From contig OX485803.1 in NCBI GenBank assembly GCA_950295325.1, forward strand, positions 46,765,554-46,829,553: a DNA stretch of 64,000 nucleotides. The letters run 5' to 3'. How positions within the stretch are numbered: position 1 is the first letter of the stretch; each line of letters begins with the position of its first letter. This DNA is from Polytrichum commune. Taxonomy: Eukaryota > Streptophyta > Polytrichopsida > Polytrichales > Polytrichaceae. A model generated the notes under the pieces. It ran no database searches. It was not told the origin of the DNA and saw only the letters and a program-made list of their open reading frames with translations. Shown here piece after piece: positions 45,128-54,368 of this stretch. The translations under genes were made by a program, and so were the position numbers.

Positions 45128-47590
45128 CTAAACTTCAATAGTTGATTTCAACATAGCCCTGTCTGATTCAGGCCAGAATACTTTGTGCAATTCCTGCACA
45201 CACCTTGGAGCATCTTCATCATCCACCACCATGGAGATATTCACCTGTTTCATGCGGAAGTATAAATCAAAACCTTGTCTCCATATCATGTCCAAGCATA
45301 TTTAAGACCACATGGTTCCGCAAAAACTTTGTTCATTACTATTGACTCACAAGCCAGTGCATATTTATCACGTGACCATTACTGTAAATAAAGCAACTTG
45401 GACTACAAATCTAAGATGAACTTTACAACTTTCCACAAAAACGAGTAGAAGACTTCATAACATCTTTGTTGCACTACATAATGAATATGGAGAGTACTGA
45501 TTGACCACACTTCTTCATGCACCTATCCACACATCAAGTATTCACATCTCTAAAAAGGTACTCATTCTAGGTCTGCAAGAAATATCAAGGCGTCATATAT
45601 ATGCTTGTTGTTCAAAAACTTGCAATCAAATATTTCCACACCTTAGAGTCTCCTTGTGATATCATTTGGACATTGATTTCGTTCTTCTTAAAGACCCTGA
45701 AAACCTGCAACAATGAAGAACACATTACAAAATCAGCGATTTGATAAAGAGCATCATTTGATCAAATGCACGCACATGTCCTCCTAGTGTGGCCTACATT
45801 TAGTTCCCAGATACCAATCCAACCCCTCATTTTTCCCAATTCTGAGCACACTACCATACCAATACAACATTTATATGTAACCAAGTGAACAGGGTTTGAA
45901 GTTAGTCATACTTTCTCCAAAATGGCCGACGATTGCTGGACATTGCTAATAAGTGAGATAATCGCTTTGCTTTTCAGCAGCTCCACTGTAGCAATCCTTT
46001 CCAACTCTGACTTCATTTTTTCCAATTCCTGTTAACATCAGCTCCCTCATTACTTAGCTACTTGTCAAACAACACCCGTGAAACAAGAACCTTCAGAAAG
46101 ATGCAAAGAGTGATATAAAAACACATTAAGGAATGTGTGAGCACAACAAACAAATTGTCTTTGCATGGGAGAAATTCATGGAGACCTAAAACCTCTTATC
46201 ACCTGCCACTCAGGTGTTTTCGTATCATCTATTGTTGTTTACCTTCTAGTATACGATTATTCACTTTGTGCAGCCTGCTAGGTAGTGCTTTAGAATTTTA
46301 GAAACACTCAAATCACACAGGGAGTGTAGGTTTTTCACAAGTGTGTTCAGGTGGAAACTTGCCTGCTCAACAAGAGCTCGTTCATGCAGCATCCCATTAG
46401 GGACTCTATGGTGATGGAAGATTAGTGGGACCTCCTGAAATTCTTCGCTACCTGAAATTCTAGAAGCTCTGCACCAGACCAGAAAACAACATTGGAGTAT
46501 AATTACAGAGTCATGTTGGAGTTGCTTTCCACACAGTATTGAGCTAGCTCTGCTCACAAAATGTTCACAAAGTACCTTAATGAATCATCTTCAAAATAAG
46601 CACAACACCTAAATAGCCCAACAGAGCATCATTCCCAGTCAAGAATTATGTGCAACCTAAACAATGCCAAACATAAAAACGGACGACACGAGTAATTGAT
46701 GGAAACTTCCTCTGCCTTGCAAGAACAACTCTTCAAACCACAGATAAGTCCCTGATTTTTATTCTCAGAGTGCAGAGCACAAACCATTTATTTCAGAAAT
46801 GCCCACTTTGAGTTCCTGTGCAGTCCTGCCAAGTACCAAAACCCGAGAGGAACCCGTCAACATTCCTCCGATCCCAAAGAGTCAAATTCACACACAATCA
46901 GGTTATTTAGTCACGAACTGTGACTACTCTGCCAATTTCCAACACAAAGGCTTCACAAGAACAGAGAGCCACGCGAATAGAGTCAAACTTTCTGTGACTT
47001 AACTAGTACTTGAGACATTTCAAAATGATGTCTGCAACAAATAAAATGCTTCCACATACGTAAATAAACCCTCCGGATGAGCATTTACGTTATATGCAGA
47101 TCCCTGATAAGTCCAAGCTCTTCGATGTTGCTGGACTCGTTCACACCGCAGGTAACCACCTTCTCTCCTGCCTGCCAACCAAATTCCACCATTATTATTA
47201 TTATTATTATCATTATTTCCTACGACATTCAAGTTGCTAAAACTCTGCCTTCCAAAACCACAAAGAAATCGCCGTTTTTTTCACCCCCATCTTTCTGCTC
47301 AATTCCTTCCCACATTCCAAACCACATAAAACCCGAACCCCCATCCACACCCCGAATTTAAGCAACACCTTGAGAAGATTGTTCGTGGTCTTCCCCATGG
47401 CTGACAACACAATGATCGGCCGCTCCTCGGGGAAACTGAGGATGAAAGACGTAACCTCCATCCTGTGAGCTGAGGCCACCCAGGATCCCCCGAACTTCAT
47501 CACCGTAGTGAAGTCCTGCTTCAAACTCTTGCCCTCCACCCCATCGCCAACTCTCTCCTTCACAACTGCGGTCCCCGCATCGCACCGCAC
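45128..47590 (-). pseudogene. monofunctional aspartate kinase, catalytic middle missing
   Basis: Exons found: 47590-47369 (DFTTVMKFGGSWVAS, then PEERPIIVLSAMGKTTNNLL), 47171-47089 (AGEKVVTCGVNESSNIEEL), a degraded exon ending 46363 (MLHERALVEQ), 46028-45912 (VELLKSKAIISLISNVQQ), 45704-45642 (NEINVQMISQGDSK) and 45244-45128, ending in TAG (VNISMVVDDEDAPRCVQELH). The enzyme makes aspartyl phosphate, the first step to Lys, Thr, Met and Ile in plastids. The N-terminal ATP-site motif reads KFGGSW where the family has KFGGSS, and one Lys codon of RMKEV is absent. Only about 650 bp separate exon 2 from the ACT-domain exons. The roughly 250 residues that hold the remaining active site are absent, as is a clear transit peptide. 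The ACT exons 46028-45128 are intact in phase. A dead, internally deleted copy is the best reading. Confidence 0.85.
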
Positions 47591-47666
47591 CTGCAGCACA
47601 TCTAATTTGCAATCATCAGAACAAGATGCTCAAAACACCAACAACAGCAACAGCAAGGTCGGAGAC

Positions 47667-47816
47667 TTACCTCATATTGACGGTAATTTCATATTGCCCT
47701 AATCTCACCTTCTTCTTCACTTCTTGGATGTGGCGGCATCCCTCACAAGCAAAAGAGAAGACAAAAGAGAGCAATAAGAAGCAGAATAAGAAGCCAAAGA
47801 GAGGTGACGGACTCAT
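47667..47816 (-). other. possible first exon with signal-peptide-like start
   Basis: From ATG 47816 a frame gives MSPSPLFGFLFCFLLLSFVF, a strongly hydrophobic start, followed by about 29 polar residues. It runs into a perfect donor (GAG then GTAAGTC) at 47673. Its phase does not join the aspartate kinase exon at 47590, so it is not that gene's first exon. It may be chance or an unrelated relic. Confidence 0.2.
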
Positions 47817-48885
47817 CTGAAGGGCATAGCGTGGCAAGATATTGAAATTGAATTTTGTGTGATCATATGCCTTCAAGTGTAGTGTAAAGACATATGCGAC
47901 CATGCTCTCAACTGAATGCTATTTCAATACCATCCTCTTCAAACAACATCCACAAAAACACTTGGGGTCCCTTGATATTTACTCCAAAATAGCAACGATA
48001 TCCTTGTTTTTTCTTTTGCAAACAGAGGCTGAGGAATTTAGGCCCACTTTACACTATGGCCGAGGGTCATGACCATGAGATTGTGAGGGCCCTTAAAACT
48101 CATCTGAAATGCATACCATGGCATTTTGAAATTGAATTTTGTGTGATCAAAGGCATTCAAGTATAGTATAAAGACACCTCTCAACCGAATGCTATTTTAT
48201 CACCATCCTATTCATGTGGACCCTTCCACACAGTAAGGTATAATGAATCAAGGGTTGTGAGATTGATGTCACGGTCTCTTGGTTTTGTGTAAATCCAGTA
48301 GTCTATGAAACATCACTATCCATTGCATGCCATGTAGGACTCCATGTAGGTTTGTTCATCCATTCAAACTTGCTTGGTCACTTAGGCCCTCAAGCTCTCT
48401 AGTGTAGAGTGAAGTGGGATGTTCTCGGCAGTTTCCACCAAGGAGAGATTTTAGATTTCAAGGGTCACAGGCCCTCAAGCTCCAGTGTAAAGTGTCCCTT
48501 AGGGTTTGAGGTTTAGGGTTTAATCACATAGTAAGTAAATTGTTAACTTTGTCACCTTGTTCATGACTCATGTTGAACGAGTTCGGAAAGCGGCTAAAGA
48601 AATGGAAACTTACTGACACCACCTGTACACTTGAGGGCATGTGGCCACACAGGAATTAAAGACATTATCTCCACTGCAGTTTGAGGTTTAAAGTCGCAAT
48701 TCCGCAATTCTTCAGACTGCAATCGAGAATTGGTGTAACGATATCATCTCAATTGCAGTTTGAGGTTTAGATTTTACTCGCATAAGTAACTTGTTCACTT
48801 TGTCATCATCTCCGTTCAATATGACTCATGTCGAATGAGTCCAAAAAGTGGCTAAAGAAATGGAAACTTACAGACACCATACCTA
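47814..48885. repeat. two imperfect segment duplications
   Basis: 47811-47935 (ACTCATCTGAAGGGCAT... AACTGAATGCTATTT) recurs at 48097-48225. 48530-48625 (...GGCTAAAGAAATGGAAACTTACTGACACC) recurs at 48780-48885, and GCAGTTTGAGGTTTA recurs at 48677 and 48757. No gene is recognised in this stretch. Confidence 0.65.
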
Positions 48886-48918
48886 CTTTAATTGATAATT
48901 GAGATAATGCAGACATAC

Positions 48919-49047
48919 CTGATGAATAGGGAGCACAAGATGCTCCATGCAAATGACGCAGTCGAGGCTATCATGATCGAAAGCCGATGTGAAGGGCATT
49001 ATTTCTTCCTGATGCCCTGCAGACCGGGCTCGCTTAATTCTCGCCAT
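48919..49047 (-). pseudogene. SINA-like RING-finger ubiquitin ligase, orphan first exon
   Basis: The 43-residue exon starts MARIKRARSAGHQEE and ends DSLDCVICMEHLVLPIHQ at a GT donor (48918-48917). Basic lead, then L-DC-IC---L--PI-Q, is the start of the RING of plant SINA/SINAT-like ligases, where the next exon begins with the Cys-x-x-Gly-His part. I could not find that exon in the following 1 kb on the minus strand. The locus is therefore either truncated or the next exon is beyond a large intron. It is upstream of, and in the same direction as, the aspartate kinase remnant. Confidence 0.55.
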
Positions 49048-49049
49048 TT

Positions 49050-50140
49050 TGCACACTGAATGTAATCCAACATAGCTCAAAGAATTTGTTCTCAGACGTC
49101 AGTAGTTGTCCGAAAACCAATGGAAAATCTCTCCCAACTAGTGACACCAGAGCAGTACTGTCATCCCAATGGAGTTGAAGACGATGTCATCTATTCCACG
49201 CTCAGCCCTGTGTGCTGCAAATTACGACGGACATTATGTCAACCTTTCAAAGTCGCTCACATGGAATCAGGAAAAGCATTCAGCATCCTACCAGAAAAGA
49301 ATAGCTCAGAGAATTAGAAACAGTACTCCCTCAACTCAAGAGTCACATTCTAAACATCTCTTGAACCTTGAAACTAGTGACAACAATTGATGCCGACGTC
49401 GTAGATGGCGACCCCTTGATACATTTCTATCTGAGATGTTCTGTGCACTAGTTTGAGACAAAATCGGAATAAATTCTTGTTCCAACTGAACATCGATCAC
49501 CATACCTTGGAAGACAACCTCGATGGGATCGAAACATGGTAACCGACAGACCTGCACACGACCACTTGCCAGCTTCTTGTACCAATCTCAAGACACGATG
49601 CTTGTGGGACTTGAATTGGTATGCATAAGTGTCAACTAAGAGATTATGCTCCAACTGCTTCAAATTCAAACTGCAGAACTGCATTCAAGCCTGCGGCTAG
49701 AAAAAGTCAAGCTACGAACAAGAAACCGTGGAATACCAAAAGAGAAGCCAAGCCAAGCCAAGCAAAGCAAAGCAAAACAAAGCAAAGCAAAAGATGGTCC
49801 TCACTTGATCGACACAAAGTCTTCGACACAAAGTCTCCTCATTGCTGCTACCGCTGCTGCTTACCCACCTTGTTGCGGATCTCACGACCTTCGCAGGACA
49901 AGCATCGTTTTGCAATCTCCCCCGTAGCCAGATCCGAACTCTCAAAAGATGACGAAACCCTTCCTGAGGCTAGAAAAAGAGGAGACGGAGCAAACGAGGA
50001 AGATGACGACGTTTTCCAGGTTTTCAAGGTGACGTGGCCTCACGAGAGGCCATAACCTTGTTTTGGGTGCCATAGACTTCTTCTCGATGAATTGGACAGT
50101 ATCTGATAGGGAGGAGTTAAGTATAGGAAAGTTCAAGACC
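49050..50140. other. gene-free stretch
   Basis: Overlapping ORFs in several frames lack motifs. The segment 49700-49800 is a simple-repeat tract. No gene is supported. Confidence 0.5.
49745..49795. repeat. (CCAAG/CAAAG)n microsatellite
   Basis: Tandem pentamers drift from CCAAG to CAAAG. Simple repeat. Confidence 0.85.
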
Positions 50141-50199
50141 TTTTGGATTCTACATCGGTGATTACAACTCCATTTCCTTTTCTTACAACATCAGCTACT

Positions 50200-51345
50200 C
50201 CATCTTCGACTCATGCACTGAAGACTTCTACTCCCAAGAATGTACATCCTGTAGAGATTTCTTGTTTGGCATCTTTAGGTGAGCAGTTTCTAGAACCCCA
50301 AACTTATCATAAAAGCTATGATGATAGATCAAGCAAAGGAATGGAAAAAGGCCATGGAGAGCAAGTATGAATCTCTGGAAGCCAACCATACCTGGAAATT
50401 TGTTCCACTACGACCCGACAGAGAACCCATTCAGTGCAAGTGGGTACATAAAATGAAGTATTACTCTGATGACACTAGTAACAGGTATAAGCCCATTTGG
50501 TTGCAAAAGACTTCACCAGAACATGGCATTGATTACTTTGAGACATATAGCTCAGTTGTCAAGCACATATCCATTAGGATCATGTTGGCTATTGCTGCTA
50601 CATACAAGACGATGGTGAAGCCTATATGCCTTCTTCTCCGAAGCCTATATGGCCTCAAGCAATCTGCTCGTACTGGAACAAGACATTTGATGCTTTCTTG
50701 AAGCATTTTGATCTCATCCCTTGTTCAGGGGACCCTTGCGTTTGTTGAAACTCCGGCACTCTTCATACCCTATTGGGGATTTGGGTTGATGATGGTTTAC
50801 TTTGTTCTCCGAAGCCAACCTATATTGCTGAGATTGTGGCATATCTTGAGACTACCTTCAAGGTCGTGCACGGCAACGTTAATTGTTATGTGGATTTTCA
50901 AATTTCACAAAACCCCATCAACTGCAGCATTTATATTCATCAAACCCAGTGTATTACTGACATTTTAGTCTGCTTTGGCATGCAAGATTCTCATGCAGTC
51001 GCTACACCCGCCAAGGCTAAGAGGAGTCTGTTTGCTTGCACTGAACTTGACGATGAACTTATCCATGAACATAATTCACAAGCCATAGGGTGTCTAATGT
51101 AACTCACCATCTGCACTCAGCCTAATCTAGCATATGCCATCAGCAAGGCAGCTCAACTCCAGGAAAAACCCCGACAATCCCATTGGCAAGCCGTAAAACG
51201 TGTTTTCCGCTACCTGTGAGGCACAATTTCTTTGGGCATTCTTTCTTCCAATACCATTATTTTGATGCATGGTTATTCCCATGTCATTGAGGCGCTGTGA
51301 ATGGAGGGTGTGGTTTTGTGGGCAGACCACATCCAAGCCATCCAT
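50200..51345 (+). pseudogene. Ty1/copia polyprotein, reverse transcriptase relic
   Basis: Motifs in order: EPQTYHKSYDD (50295), then EWKKAMESKYESLEANHTW, PIQCKWVHKMKY, GIDYFETYSSVVKHISIR, LLLRSLYGLKQSAR, and after frameshifts the catalytic WVDDGLL (50776), HQTQCITDILVCFGMQDSH, ATPAKAKRS and NLAYAISKAAQ. These are the copia-type reverse transcriptase and its connection. The region between ATYKTMV and KPICLLL lacks roughly 45 residues, including the first catalytic Asp, by an in-frame deletion. Stops occur around 50700, 50750, 51100 and 51220. Integrase and gag are absent, so this is a fragment. Confidence 0.88.
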
Positions 51346-51948
51346 TCACAATGCCTCATCCTACGCTCTATGATATTTCTCGGGCAACCTAAAAAAAAAA
51401 CTTCCGATGGATGAAATTTCAACAGATGAAATGTCAATGTTTGCAAGATGAAGGAGTTGATTGTTCATCCGGTTGTATGAGAGCATTTGTGTGCGACTTT
51501 GAAGATTCTTAGAAGGTTTCCAAAGTTCCCAGTGGAGTTCCCCGGCTAGTACCCTCAACTCCACGGCAATTAGCTTGCCTTCATGAATGGGTTGCCTCTT
51601 TTACCCGTGCAAATTACTCTGGGTCAAAATCAACTTACAAACACTTATAACTTGTTTATTCATATGTTTAGAAACCACAGTGAAAACCTAATTTGCGTAC
51701 TTGATATTGTGGTGATAAATATTGAAAATAGTGTGGAATGTTGATAAATTCGTATAGGGTAACCTAACTGTGCAGGTCGGTGTAGAAGCTTAGATTTTGG
51801 GTTCTTGTATTTTGCAAATCTGAAGACCAGTAAGACTAGAGTTAGCATGAAAATAAGCCTGAATAGTCGTCATAGTAAGGCACATGTTGCTTGGGGCTAC
51901 GTAGTCAGTATAAGTAATTTAGAAATTTTTAGTAGGTCATCATTCGGA
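51346..51948. other. gene-free stretch before the LINE
   Basis: Decayed sequence following the copia relic, possibly including RNase H remnants, then AT-rich DNA. No gene is seen. Confidence 0.45.
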
Positions 51949-51986
51949 GCGCAGCTGGTGTAGTGGTATCATAGTACCCTCCCAAA
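51949..51986 (+). promoter_or_regulatory. tRNA-Gly(CCC) 5'-half-like leader with A box
   Basis: GCGCAGCTGGTGTAGTGG continues TATCATAGTACCCTCCCAA. This matches the first half of a plant-type tRNA-Gly: acceptor strand, D-arm, GTACC anticodon stem, and loop CTCCCAA with anticodon CCC. TGGTGTAGTGG (51956-51966) fits the RNA polymerase III A-box consensus. Beyond the loop the expected GGTAC strand is absent. A T-arm-like TGGGGTTCGCTTTCCCA lies at 52114-52130. It is not a normal tRNA gene. Confidence 0.5.
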
Positions 51987-52021
51987 AAAGGCCCCTAGAG
52001 AGGCGGTTCTTGGAGCGCCGC

Positions 52022-52046
52022 AAGAAGCGGGTGAGATCCGCTTCTT
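52022..52046 (+). other. hairpin in the LINE leader
   Basis: AAGAAGCGG and CCGCTTCTT form a perfect 9 bp stem around GTGAGAT. It lies in the leader 210 bases before ORF1; a structural role in the RNA is possible but unproven. Confidence 0.65.
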
Positions 52047-52256
52047 TCAGAAGTATGCAAGAATGTCACAACTTTAGTCAAGATTGATGTATCAGGAATT
52101 GTAGTTACTACGCTGGGGTTCGCTTTCCCATTGCGATTCTAAAGACTATCACCACCGACTATTTGGAACTCTAACAAGCGGGCGCTTGGCGGAAGAAGAT
52201 CAAGAAGTCTTTCGGCGGAAGAAGATCAAGAAGTCGGTGCGGAGCTTGGAGCAGCG

Positions 52257-54368
52257 ATGGGTAGGCAGACGACTGGTCAGTGGAGGCCGATCGGACACAC
52301 AGCAGCAACACCCCTAGCACAAAGTAGTAGACCATTCGCTCCGGTAGGAGAGTCATCCCCTCCGAAACCAGCAGCCAGGTCGACGGACTCATTCGAGATA
52401 CTCCCTTCTAACTCTCTCAAGATACACACACCGGTTCCAGCAAGGGAGCTTGCACCACCGCATGGCACAACCTCGGAATCAAACTCAACACCTGAGGAGC
52501 CGCGCAAACTCATCGCCAGCATTCCGGATGCAGTACTTGCTTCTTTGCGATCAACCTGCGCGGCCAAGGCAGAGGTATCACTTATTGGGCATGTACATGG
52601 TAAGCATCCCGGGCTCAAAGCTCTCACAGCTTGGGCGCGGGAGACTCTTCACCCATCTTTATCACTCCTCTCATTGAAGACTAACAATCTTTTTGAGGTG
52701 ACCTTTGCAAATCCGGAGGGAAGGATCCATGCGCTCACCCAGGCGGATCTGGTATGCGGAGCCGCGACTATCTTTTTCTCCAGCTGGAGGCCGCATTTCG
52801 ACCCCAAGGCACCGCAAGCGGAGGAGAGCCTGGACCATCCTGTATGGGTTCAGATCGTCGACTTATGTCAAGTCCTTCGGGAGGAGTCTTTCTTGCATCT
52901 CATAGGCGAGCAACTGGGACAAGTGATATCAATTGATAATTCTGAAGCTTATAGGGCTAAGCTTTTTGGGCCAAGAATCCGGATACTCGTCCAAGATCTT
53001 CATCACTTACCTCAGACGGTGGTCATCCCGCGTTTAGACGGAGAAGGTACTATGGAGTACAAACTTGAGTTCAGTGGATTACCGAAGCAGTGTGGACGCT
53101 GTCGTTCCCATGACCATCTTGTAAAGAACTGTCCCAAGCGCCTACCACCTGCGATCAAGAAAGACGAACTTAGACACGGGGGTACGCATACCAACGGGGA
53201 AACGTTGAAGGAGAAAGCACCAGCGGAAACATCTTCAGGCAGCAATGACAGCAAACCAATACAACCAGAAAGACCCCCTGAACAGGCCACTCCACTGAAA
53301 GATTGCCACACCCCTTCGGACAGTCCAGGTACACAAGCTGAGCCGCCAACTCAACGTTCCCCGAGGTCCGAAGCTCCTGAGCCAGACACAGTGGAGGTTG
53401 GCGACATACATCAAACAGCTTCGCCTAAGATGACACCCTGCAGTGTTTCGCCCAAGAACACACCAGTCCATCAAGAAGAGAATATCTCCATGCTACAACC
53501 GAATGATGTTAACTTCCCGAAGCTGCAGACTCCGGCTGCCAAGAACAGAGGGTTACCTACCACGCATACACCAGACAACTCCAGTAACCAACCGCGCTTC
53601 GTCTGGAAATCGCCTCACATCTCTACGCAATCAGCCAAGTCACAACCAGCGGAAGGGAGTCGAGGGAAGGAGAAAATACCAGAGTCAACACCCCTCACTC
53701 GGCAGGGGTACCGAACCGGGCGCTTAGCGGAGGACTTCTGGACCGCGTTGGACATGCCTAACACGCCCACAACCAACCATAAGCTGCTCAGGGTAATCCC
53801 GTTCCTCACCAAGAACAGGCATATTGATCAAGCTGAATACCTGATTGATAGGAAAGGGCAATCACATGGGGTAATAGCATATGTTCATGTAGCGGAGCTC
53901 CTTGCGGGTATTCCATGGGTGCAATATCGAGCCAGACAGCACGTTGTCAATGAGGTATCACAAGCCCTCCATAAGTTTCTCATCTTTAACAATAATCTCT
54001 CCAATCCATTTCAAACATGGAGTCAAGGTCGCTGGTTCGCTCAATGGGGTCAAGATGCGGATGGCGAACATATATGCACACTATTCGTGAGTGTTGATGC
54101 TCCGGAACACAAGATTAAACCCCGCAAAGGTTTTAAGCTAGGCTGGCGTAAAGAACCTGCCGAGATCACCTCAACACTGGCTTCCCAGGGGTCGGAAGAC
54201 ATCCAAGTGATCGAACCGGATTACCTGGGTTGGCAACGAATGGCTGGCAGGTTACCTCACACAAACAGCAATGATCGGCTCCCACCGGAGTCCCACAACC
54301 GCTTTGCATCCCTTCTGGAAGCAGAGCTCCCCTCGGATCAGTCCCCCTCTTATACAAATCTGCAATGA
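52257..54368 (+). CDS. LINE ORF1: DUF4283 / zinc-knuckle RNA-binding protein
   Basis: 703 residues, uninterrupted. The N-terminus is Ser/Pro-rich. Residues about 100-275 fit DUF4283, the ORF1p core of plant L1 elements (GRIHALTQADLVCGA, SWRPHFDP, VWVQIVDLCQVL, IGEQLGQVISIDN). A CCHC zinc knuckle follows at about residue 279: CGRCRSHDHLVKNC, spacing C-x2-C-x4-H-x4-C. Then come a long Pro/Thr/Glu-rich linker and a compact region at about 500-645 (DFWTALDMPNTP, VIPFLTKNRHIDQAEYLID, IPWVQYRARQHVV, WSQGRWFAQWGQDADGEHIC). I do not recognise that region. The protein should bind LINE RNA. Its TGA stop overlaps the ORF2 ATG as ATGA. Confidence 0.9.
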   Translation: MGRQTTGQWRPIGHTAATPLAQSSRPFAPVGESSPPKPAARSTDSFEILPSNSLKIHTPVPARELAPPHGTTSESNSTPEEPRKLIASIPDAVLASLRSTCAAKAEVSLIGHVHGKHPGLKALTAWARETLHPSLSLLSLKTNNLFEVTFANPEGRIHALTQADLVCGAATIFFSSWRPHFDPKAPQAEESLDHPVWVQIVDLCQVLREESFLHLIGEQLGQVISIDNSEAYRAKLFGPRIRILVQDLHHLPQTVVIPRLDGEGTMEYKLEFSGLPKQCGRCRSHDHLVKNCPKRLPPAIKKDELRHGGTHTNGETLKEKAPAETSSGSNDSKPIQPERPPEQATPLKDCHTPSDSPGTQAEPPTQRSPRSEAPEPDTVEVGDIHQTASPKMTPCSVSPKNTPVHQEENISMLQPNDVNFPKLQTPAAKNRGLPTTHTPDNSSNQPRFVWKSPHISTQSAKSQPAEGSRGKEKIPESTPLTRQGYRTGRLAEDFWTALDMPNTPTTNHKLLRVIPFLTKNRHIDQAEYLIDRKGQSHGVIAYVHVAELLAGIPWVQYRARQHVVNEVSQALHKFLIFNNNLSNPFQTWSQGRWFAQWGQDADGEHICTLFVSVDAPEHKIKPRKGFKLGWRKEPAEITSTLASQGSEDIQVIEPDYLGWQRMAGRLPHTNSNDRLPPESHNRFASLLEAELPSDQSPSYTNLQ

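Noticed and set aside
49621-50055. 144-codon plus-strand ORF
   Set aside because: It crosses the AAGCA-type simple repeat, competes with ORFs in other frames and has no motif.
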